From assembly GCA_024500155.1 (NCBI GenBank), contig CM044880.1, forward strand, positions 13,350,879 to 13,414,878: DNA of 64,000 nt. The letters are read 5' to 3'. This document shows positions 57,241-64,000 of the stretch, piece by piece (position 1 is the stretch's first letter; each line of letters opens with the position of its first letter). The position numbers and the translations under genes were made by a program. The notes beneath the pieces are model-generated. The model saw only the letters and a list, made by a program, of their open reading frames with translations. It had not been told where the DNA came from and did not search any database. This DNA comes from Chenopodium formosanum (Eukaryota; Streptophyta; Magnoliopsida; Caryophyllales; Amaranthaceae).

Positions 57241-57447
57241 GATGGGTGGCATTTTTCGAGGCCGTGGGTGGAATTTCGGGGCTAAGGATTGAGTTTTAGG
57301 GTTAGGGTGAGGTTTTTTTGGGGTTGTGGGTTGAGTTTTCGAGGCGGGGGTTGGGTTTTGGGGGTGTTATAGGATTTTCTGACGTGGTTGGAGAGTTTCG
57401 TGGTGGCTTGGTGGGTGGGGGTGGTGGTCATGAGTGAGAGTTAGGGT

Positions 57448-58453
57448 CAGTGGCGGATCTTGACAACATTTTTGGGGGCCGATCGACTTAATGTTCAATT
57501 TCTAAACTCAAAACAAGGTAGACACGAATAATACTCGTAATATATAATAGCGTAACCTTATTTTTTAAGTAGCTATAAAATATTACTCCATATTTAAATA
57601 ATTTTTATACTGTTATATCTTATATATTTAATTTGCCTATCAAATAAAAGTAAAAATGAAATAAATTATGAATAACATGTAATCTCCAATGAATTATTAT
57701 TGCTTATATAGGATTCAGGATTTTTTTTTTTTTTTTTAATTTTTTTTTTTTGAAAAAAATTGGAATTTGTATTGGCAAAGTTGACAGGCTAGCAGTGAGT
57801 TACTGACATTTATATATGTACTAGATGAAACCCGTGTGATGCACGGATCGATCTATTTTTTAAAAAAAAAATTTATTCATATTTATGTAATTACATTTGT
57901 TATTTTATTAGTTGTATGTAATATATCATTTTCTCCGTATTTATTTTAAAGTATTAGATAAAATTTCTAATCTCAAAAGATAATATTTCGTATTTAATTA
58001 ATGTAACCATTAAAATCTCATTGGTCATTTATTCTTATGTGGCACTTGAATTATTTATTGGATATAACTATAATTTATAATCTTACGTGGCACGTTAACT
58101 AATCTTAGGTGGCATAATCCAATTGTAGCGTTTTAAAAATATTAATCCTGTGTGGCGCTCTAATAATTTTTTAAAAATAAAAATACTACGTGGCGCTCTA
58201 AAATCTCGGGAAAAAACTCCCCTTTATATATATATATTAGATTGATGAGATGGGTCAAATTATTAGATGTTCATGTGAGTTTGGGCCAAGCAAACACAAA
58301 TAAAGAAAATAAGGAGTCCGCAAAGTGTCTTTCGATGGTTGCAATGGGCTACATATTGGGCTTTTTAAAATTTACTTCTAACTTCTTAATACTGTTTTGG
58401 ATCAGATTCTAAGGGGGCCAAGCCCTAACGAGCCCCTTAGAAGATTCACCCCT
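57448..58453. mobile_element. hAT-like non-autonomous element, 1006 bp
   Basis: The left end CAGTGGCGGATCTT and inverted right end CAGGGGTGAATCTT match at 11 of 14 positions. The 8-bp flanks GTTAGGGT (57440-57447) and GTTGGGGT (58454-58461) match at 7 of 8. Both ends have GGGGGCC near the terminus. The interior is AT-rich and non-coding. From about 57822 to 58240 it holds a unit beginning ACTAGATGAAACCCGTGTGA and TGCACGG, which looks like a further nested insertion. Confidence 0.6.
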
Positions 58454-59126
58454 GGTTGGGGTGGCCATGGTGGTTGGACCGGTGGTTTGAGAAAAAATGT
58501 AGTTAAAAGAGAAGAAACAAAAATTTACATGTTTAACAGGTTGTAGGTCAATGGGATCGTTAGTGGAAGATGAGGGTTAAATGTGAAATTATTTCTGGAA
58601 TTTCAAAAGGTGGGATTATTTAGGGAAGATTGATTAAAGATGGGTTTATTAGATTTCATTTTTTTAATTAAATGATTGTGTGAATAATGCAAAATTACAA
58701 ACGCTGCGATTAAAAATGAATGCAGCAACTACTCCGTACTAAATTATGGAATACAGAGTATCTTTTTGGCAACTCTTTCACGACATCAGACATCCTTTAT
58801 CTTAAGTAAAGGAAAAAGGGTGTTGTTAATTGTGATTTTATTGGACTCTACTTTACTTCCTTTGCCAAAATAAAGAAATCCATTCCACTTTTGCTTGAAT
58901 TTCTTTATTATCTTTTTTCAAATTCAAATCCCATTCTCAATTTCATGACCAATTCTGTTTTAATTTGGTAAGTTGCTCCATTTTCAAATTTTCATTACAT
59001 TTTACTTGGCCTTTTGTTCTTCTTTTTTAGATTTTTAAGCATATACATTAATTAATTTTTTTTTTTTATAAAAAAAAAAACGAAAAAGCATCAAAAATAT
59101 AAACAACGTAATCATCTTGTTTGGGT
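58454..59126. other. Upstream region of the 59204 gene
   Basis: No coding sequence is seen. It is presumed to hold the promoter and 5'UTR of the gene starting at 59204; no unambiguous TATA box stands out. Confidence 0.4.
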
Positions 59127-59144
59127 CTAGTTTCTTAGATTTTG

Positions 59145-59180
<36 letters not shown>

Positions 59181-59192
59181 AGTTTCTTAGAT
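59127..59192 (+). mobile_element. Poly(A)-only retroposed insert with 14-bp TSD
   Basis: The 14-mer CTAGTTTCTTAGAT occurs at 59127-59140 and 59179-59192, bracketing TTTGTGTT plus about 30 A. This is the structure of a target-primed reverse transcription event that stopped almost at once, leaving only the tail of a LINE- or SINE-mobilised RNA. It sits 11 bp upstream of the ATG at 59204, probably within the 5'UTR. Confidence 0.75.
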
Positions 59193-59203
59193 CAAATCCA
59201 GCC

Positions 59204-61153
59204 ATGTCGTCATCGTCGAAGTCACCTTCATACGTACCGGATCAACGTCTTAGTTTCCTAGTGAAATATGGTTCGAGTTTAGCGGCAGTCTTACGGCGGC
59301 GTATGGTAGAGAAAAATATTAAGAAGATGAGGACAATTATTGATCCTAATAATAAAGCTGTTGAAGACATAAAAAAGTTGAAGGAAGAATTAAAGACTGC
59401 GAAAGAAAGCCTAGTACCACCTTCTTACTCCTTGGATGAGAGGGGTAGTAAAAGGGTCATTGAAAGAATTGAAGGTAGGATTATTGAATTGATTGCTGTT
59501 GACAGTGAACATGAGCAATCCTACAAGGACTTACTTGACGAGCTTGTTGAGATGAAGGATAACCGTCGTCTTAATGTCGATTCTCAAAAACCGCAGGCCT
59601 CTGTTGATGGTACTGGCTCTGGGTCGTTGTATTCGTCTCAAGTGCTGCCATTTGATAACAATAATGATGGTTTTGTGGAAGCATTTAACAAGCTTCGTCA
59701 AAAAAAAGGAGAGGTGCTTTTAAGGTGCGCACAGCTTGCGAAAGTGTGCATTAGTTACGACTTGTTCGTACCGCAGAATGTGGAGATCAGCAAAGGAGTG
59801 TTAATTAATTGGTTGATTGGGTTAGATATTGAAAACGATCCCTTAGTTGGAGAACAATTTCTGGATGATATTGTAGCCGAGCCTTCTTTCAACGTGTTTC
59901 GCTCGTATGGAAGCAGCAGAATTAGAATAAGCAAACACTTTGTCAAGTCATTATCATCAATGGAGGACGAGAGTGAAATGGTTATTCCGTACAGAGTTAT
60001 AAATGTGCCCGAACACAAAAGGCAAGAAGTACATGATTCACCATTGATCATGATCAACAAAAGCGCAAACAAGTTGAATGACAAGGTGTTCAATATAATT
60101 GATGAAGCCGGTTTTAATGAAAAGATTCAGCATAAGACTCGTGGTGAAGTACGTGTGCTACATCTCGGCAATTTTCACCGTGGCATGGGCCATGTTGTGG
60201 TGATGAAAGACACCTTTATAAATGAATTTGACGAGTTCTTGAAGAAGGAGAAAGGTATTTTGTTTCTGAGCCTTCAAGGTATGTCGAGAATTCATGAGCT
60301 GCCGGAATCAGTTAGCAAGCTTGAAAGGGTCAGGGTATTGGATCTCAGATCATGTCAGTATTTAAAGTCACTTCCTAAAGATATTGGGAATTTAACCAAT
60401 CTTATATGTTTGGACTTATCCGAATGTTATAAGTTGGATAAAATCCCCAAGGGAATCACCAAATTGACCAGCCTTAGACAGCTCCTGGGGTTCATAGTTG
60501 TTTCTGATAACCAGTCGCAGCCTAAAGATATAAATCATCAATTTGCTGAATTCGGCGATTTAAAAAACCTGTCAAGGCTCATCAAATTGACCATTCGCAC
60601 TCGAAGAATGAGCTTTCCTACAGCACAAGATTTCCAGACTCTCAACTACATGAAGGAGCTCAGGAAATTGAAAGTTGCTTGGGTTGCCGTCCAATCAAAT
60701 CCTACTGCTCACACGTCAAGAAGCGACGAAAATGATTTTTACCCCGATGAACTCCCCGAGACCTTAGTGAAACTAGAGCTTCAGGCTGCTCCAGACTCCA
60801 CAGCTTCACAACTGCTAAGCATAATAAGTAAGAGAAGCCGTTACTGTAACCTCGAAAAGCTCTATATCAGAGGCGGTACTCTTCAGACGGGGTTGTACCC
60901 CGAGCTTTATTGCTTCCATTATGTTAGGAAATTGCGTCTTCGGTATTTGCCTCTACTATGTATAAATTGGAATGATTTTCGGCTTTCGTTTCCAAACTTG
61001 AGTTACCTTCAGATAGTTGAATGTCCCAACCTTATCTTCTTCCCATGCGACGAAAATGGCTATTGGCTTCATCAGACGGAGTCAGCGGGAGAAAATCATC
61101 TGTCTCATAATTTGTGTTCCACTGATGTTCCACTAAATATGATTGGTTCTTAA
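59204..61153 (+). CDS. NLR-like protein with coiled coil, winged-helix-like region and LRRs, no P-loop, 649 aa
   Basis: The ATG at 59204 is the first in frame and has a good context (CAGCCATGTC). Residues 30-120 are charged and coiled-coil-like. About 158-250 resemble the winged-helix (ARC2) part of NLRs: LLRCAQLAKVCISYDLFVP matches the L-x2-C-L-x-S-x-x-x-FPE pattern, VLINWLIGLDIEND matches the LI-x-WWIGEG pattern, and RISKHFVKSL lies where MHD would be. LRRs run from about residue 353 (LFLSLQGMSRIHELPESV, VRVLDLRSCQYLKSLPKDI, LICLDLSECYKLDKIPKGI) to the end. No P-loop, kinase-2 or GLPL motif exists. This recalls RPP13-like-4 proteins and Arabidopsis At5g45510-type relatives, from memory. It has an intact, intronless frame. 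An immune helper or decoy role is inference. Confidence 0.85.
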   Translation: MSSSSKSPSYVPDQRLSFLVKYGSSLAAVLRRRMVEKNIKKMRTIIDPNNKAVEDIKKLKEELKTAKESLVPPSYSLDERGSKRVIERIEGRIIELIAVDSEHEQSYKDLLDELVEMKDNRRLNVDSQKPQASVDGTGSGSLYSSQVLPFDNNNDGFVEAFNKLRQKKGEVLLRCAQLAKVCISYDLFVPQNVEISKGVLINWLIGLDIENDPLVGEQFLDDIVAEPSFNVFRSYGSSRIRISKHFVKSLSSMEDESEMVIPYRVINVPEHKRQEVHDSPLIMINKSANKLNDKVFNIIDEAGFNEKIQHKTRGEVRVLHLGNFHRGMGHVVVMKDTFINEFDEFLKKEKGILFLSLQGMSRIHELPESVSKLERVRVLDLRSCQYLKSLPKDIGNLTNLICLDLSECYKLDKIPKGITKLTSLRQLLGFIVVSDNQSQPKDINHQFAEFGDLKNLSRLIKLTIRTRRMSFPTAQDFQTLNYMKELRKLKVAWVAVQSNPTAHTSRSDENDFYPDELPETLVKLELQAAPDSTASQLLSIISKRSRYCNLEKLYIRGGTLQTGLYPELYCFHYVRKLRLRYLPLLCINWNDFRLSFPNLSYLQIVECPNLIFFPCDENGYWLHQTESAGENHLSHNLCSTDVPLNMIGS

Positions 61154-61249
61154 CATATTTATTTGCCTTTTAAAATTTGAGAAGTGGGACCTTGTAATTA
61201 TTACAACCAATGATATTAAGTGGAACAAAAATGGAACATGAAAAATAGT

Positions 61250-61330
61250 GCAGCAAGATTTGAACTCATACTCTCACGTGAGAAATCACTAAATAATCTC
61301 ATATGTTAAACCAACTTAGCTGTGAATATT
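61250..61330 (-). repeat. tRNA-like (SINE head or tRNA relic) sequence
   Basis: On the minus strand CAGCTAAGTTGGTTTAAC resembles a Pol III A box and GAGTTCAAATCTTG a B box, about 45 bp apart. The cloverleaf is degenerate, so this is not a working tRNA gene. It lies just before the LTR of copia C. Confidence 0.35.
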
Positions 61331-61341
61331 TGTTTAACAAC

Positions 61342-61505
61342 TGTTAAGATAATATTAGGATTTATTGTATCATATCTTTAGATTTCCTATTTATGTTAAT
61401 ATTCTATCTTATTCCTAATTATGTTAGGGTTAGGAATATCTTGTGTAACTATATATATTCTTGAGTTGTGAATGAGAAAGCCAAGAGATTCAGTTGAATT
61501 TGTCA
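61342..61505 (+). repeat. 5' LTR of copia C
   Basis: 164 bp with TG...CA ends. TATATATATTC near 61449 is a TATA-like box, followed by GTGAATGAGAAAGCC, comparable to the GTGAATATCAATGAGAAG segment in the LTR of element A. Confidence 0.8.
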
Positions 61506-61572
61506 TGGTATCAAGAGCTTAGGTTAAGAGAAGAAAAAAAAAATCGTGAGGAAATACAGAGGGTCGTGAGAG

Positions 61573-62696
61573 ATGACAAAAGATGATCAAACTCCACCAC
61601 CATCACCACCGGTTGATCTTGATTATTATCTAGGATCGAGCGATCATCCGGGAGTGGTTATCACCCCTGTAAAATTGAAAGGACCAAACTATGATGAATG
61701 GGCTAAAGCGGTTCGGCGTTTGATGATCGCAAAGTTCAAGTTTGGATTCATTGATGGCACCATATTAGAGCCGACTGATGTGGTGAAGAAGAAACATTGG
61801 ATTGCTGTGAACTCTATGCTCGTTTCGTGGATTACAAACACTCTTGAGGATAGCATACGTTCACAAATTGAGGACTTTGATATTGCTAGTGAATTGTGGA
61901 AGCACCTAAAGCAACGTTATTGTGTGGGGAGTGGGACTCGTATTTGCCAGTTGAAGCAATCGTTGGGAGAATGTAAACATGCTAGTTCCGAGTCTGTAAC
62001 TGATTATTTCGGTCGATTGTCAAAAATTTGGAAAGAATTGGTTCAATACTGTCGTGTTCCCCAATGCACTTGTGGTTTATGTAAGTGTAATATTGCAAAG
62101 CAAGTTACATAGATTCGTGAGGAGGATTATCTCCATTATTTTTTGATGGGACTTGATGATCCCTATGAAGCAATTCGTGCTCAATTATTAGCACAATCAC
62201 CATTGCCTCTAGTTGACAATGCATATCAAACGGTGATCAACACCGAGAGATTGCGGGCTAGGGATGTGAAACCGAGGGAAAACGTGATGGCGTTTAAAGT
62301 GGAGTCTCGTACTAAAGATGAATCGGGGGACGGTGATCGACCTTTTTGCACTCATTGTAACCATATGGGGCATTAGAAGAAGGGCTGTTTTCAGATCATT
62401 GGTTTCCCGAAAGGATGGGATGAGAATCGGAAAGGAGGACGAGGACGTGGTCGAGGTGGCTCTAGCAATCGTGGAGGAAAGGTGGCTATGGTCGTGGTAA
62501 TGTTTCGTCGAGTGGGAACCCTGCTGCTGCCCGTGCGAATGCAATACAAGGAGGAACAAATTCTAATTCCGGAAATACATCATCCTCACAAACAAGTCCA
62601 ACTCAAGGCCTTGTAGGTGTTTCAACAAAACAAGCACATCAAATCAATGATATTGTTAAGCCACGGTTGGAAGGTAATACAAATGTATTATGGATA
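61573..62696 (+). pseudogene. Copia C Gag, interrupted
   Basis: 61573-62112 encodes the Gag N-terminal and UBN2-like body and ends at a TAG. The frame continues (IREEDYLHYFLMGLDDPYEA...) to a second TAG at 62374-62376, inside the zinc knuckle (CTHCNHMGH-stop-KKGCFQ). An RG-rich region follows with a one-base frame change near 62480, then an Asn/Ser/Gln-rich stretch leading to NVLWI. The ATG at 61573 lies 55 nt after the primer site, as in element A. Confidence 0.88.
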
Positions 62697-64000
62697 CACT
62701 AGTAGAAAAAAGCATTTGGCCACCGGTTCAAAACCCCCCTATGCCACCGGTTTTGAATCAGTGGGCATTTGGGGGGTGGCAATAGTCTGATGGAAAGCCA
62801 GCGGTTCAAAACCGGTGGAAAAAACTAGTATTGCCACCGGTTAACCGGTGGCAATAACCCTTGGCGCATTTTTGGTCAGGGTTATTGGCACCGGTTCCTG
62901 TTCAAAACCGGTGCCAATAATGGCAAAAAAAAATAATTTTTTTTTTTTTTGCATTTTTTTCACTTAAAATGTTATATAAACGCTAATATATACATAAACT
63001 TACATAATTTTATAAAAAAAATGATGTAATATTACAATTTTTGTCCAAAAAAATAAAATAAAATAAAGATTACAAACAAAGAGGCTGCACAGTAGCAGCA
63101 CAGCAACACAGAAGCAGCATCACAGCAACACAGAAGCAGCAGCAAAGAATTGCAATAATGAAGACATTCGTAGCGCTCAGCTTCATTCATAACAGACAAC
63201 AGAGATATATGATTAGAAATACATGTTCAATCCTTCACATAACTATCTGCAATCTGAAAAAAAAAGATAAAAAATATAAAAAATTAACAAACGATCTTAA
63301 ATAAGAGCTGACAAAATAAGTTAACATCTAAAAAAACAAGACAATGTATCCAATTGAAATTATCAATGGATTGACGAATAAATGAACAACACCATGAACA
63401 TGAACATGTTATTAAAAGGGAGGAAATGTGGAAGTAGTCTTGGCAAGCCCTCCTCTATCAGCAGATTAGCAGCAGCGAGAGTAGAACAACAGTGGCGTAG
63501 AGCATAGCAGCAGCATCAGGAGCATAGAAGCAGAAGCGTAGACCAGAACAACAGCAGGAGCATAGAAGCATGCAGCAGCATCCTTGTGATGCGAGGCAGC
63601 ATCAACATAGAAGCATGTAGCAGCAACAGTTGCAGCAGCCGCCTTGTGAGGCGGCAGAAGCTGCAGCAGCCGCCTTGCGAGGCAGCAGCTGCCTTGTGAG
63701 GCAGCACTTAGGAGGCACTGTTGCAAAGCTCTCTGTATCAAGCCACACTTCAAATATAAGCAAAGGTGTTAGGTATATCCATTGTATCTCATAAAACTAC
63801 CAAAATACTAGCAATATTAAGAAATTAAGACAAGTAGCATGAATAATTACTCCGACATAAACCACCAAGCTTGTATCTACTTCCATGTGTCTGTCAACTA
63901 CTTATTATTAAAAAAAAATATCGAGATGAAAAATTATTAGCCAACAGAAGCATTACTTCATGCTATTATATTACTCAATGTACCCCATATAATAAGGGTC
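62697..64000 (+). mobile_element. CACTA (EnSpm-type) element, left end, runs off the window
   Basis: It starts CACTAGTAGAAAAAAGC, the standard CACTA terminus in plants. It is followed by dense subterminal motifs GCCACCGGTT and inverted ACCGGTGGC (about 62716-62905). The interior to 64000 is AT-rich, with CAG-rich blocks (63080-63150, 63460-63720) whose minus-strand open frames are low complexity. No transposase is seen. The other terminus and TSD are outside the window. Confidence 0.88.
62716..62905. repeat. CACTA subterminal repeat cluster
   Basis: About ten copies in both orientations of the 10-mer GCCACCGGTT or close variants, several paired head to head (CACCGGTTAACCGGTGGC). In CACTA elements such motifs bind the transposase. 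Confidence 0.8.

Larger units (their letters stand above)
61342..62696 (+). mobile_element. Ty1/copia element C, 5' part, cut by a CACTA element
   Basis: LTR 61342-61505 (TGTTAAGATAATATTAGG...TTTGTCA, 164 bp) is followed by the primer site TGGTATCAAGAGC at 61506-61518. Gag starts at 61573 and ends at the first residues of the protease region (NVLWI) where the CACTA terminus begins. Gag shows strong similarity to element A (YYLGSSDHPG, NYDEWAKAVRR, CVGSGTRICQLKQSLGECK). The rest of pol and the 3' LTR are beyond the CACTA insertion, outside the window. Confidence 0.88.

Noticed and set aside
63466..63753. Leu/Ala/Gln-rich minus-strand open frames in the CACTA interior
   Set aside because: They are CAG/CTG low complexity without a domain.

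Overview
This is plant nuclear DNA, and the base composition, retroelement types and two disease-resistance-type genes point to a eudicot with a large, repeat-rich genome. A Caryophyllales/Amaranthaceae species would fit, but nothing in the window proves it. Only two long protein genes look intact: a CC-NB-LRR (NLR) gene on the minus strand at 49274-52762 and a coiled-coil/winged-helix-like/LRR gene on the plus strand at 59204-61153. Almost everything else is transposable elements, satellite DNA and gene relics, many nested with readable target-site duplications (TSDs).

Layout. 1-452: GC-rich palindromic repeats. 525-5296 (minus): an O-methyltransferase relic split by a Ty1/copia element (591 to about 4936) that has lost its RNase H and 3' LTR. 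5456-6250: degenerate GGGTT-type repeats. 6251-24333: a tandem satellite of about 320 bp per unit, broken by (a) a 3.4-kb hAT-type element (7032-10478) that itself carries a 2.2-kb solo LTR (7581-9803), and (b) a Ty1/copia element (11122-18109) followed by a second satellite fragment and a solo LTR of the same family (18326-19654). 24334-27830: a 201-bp tandem duplication and an NLR LRR relic holding a TRIM element.

27831-39472 is a structurally complete Ty3/gypsy element of the Tat type: 425-bp LTRs, a perfect 5-bp TSD, a decayed gag-pol, several tandem repeat blocks, and a four-exon antisense gene with consensus splice sites. 39664-41070 is a 5'-truncated LINE whose poly(A) tail was entered by a MULE-like element. 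41185-41406 is a relic exon resembling bromodomain GTE factors. 42598-42865 is a Stowaway-like MITE. 44382-46506 holds a hAT end and a second MULE-like element enclosing a retrotransposon LTR/primer-site fragment. 52763-59126 is AT-rich and contains a 1-kb hAT-like element. 61342-64000 is a second copia element of the same family as the first, cut by a CACTA element that runs off the window.

There is no operon-like cooperation here. The biological thread is two NLR-type loci plus an NLR relic within about 35 kb, in a landscape shaped by successive insertions. The order of several events can be read from TSDs: satellite, then hAT, then solo LTR; LINE, then MULE; copia, then CACTA.
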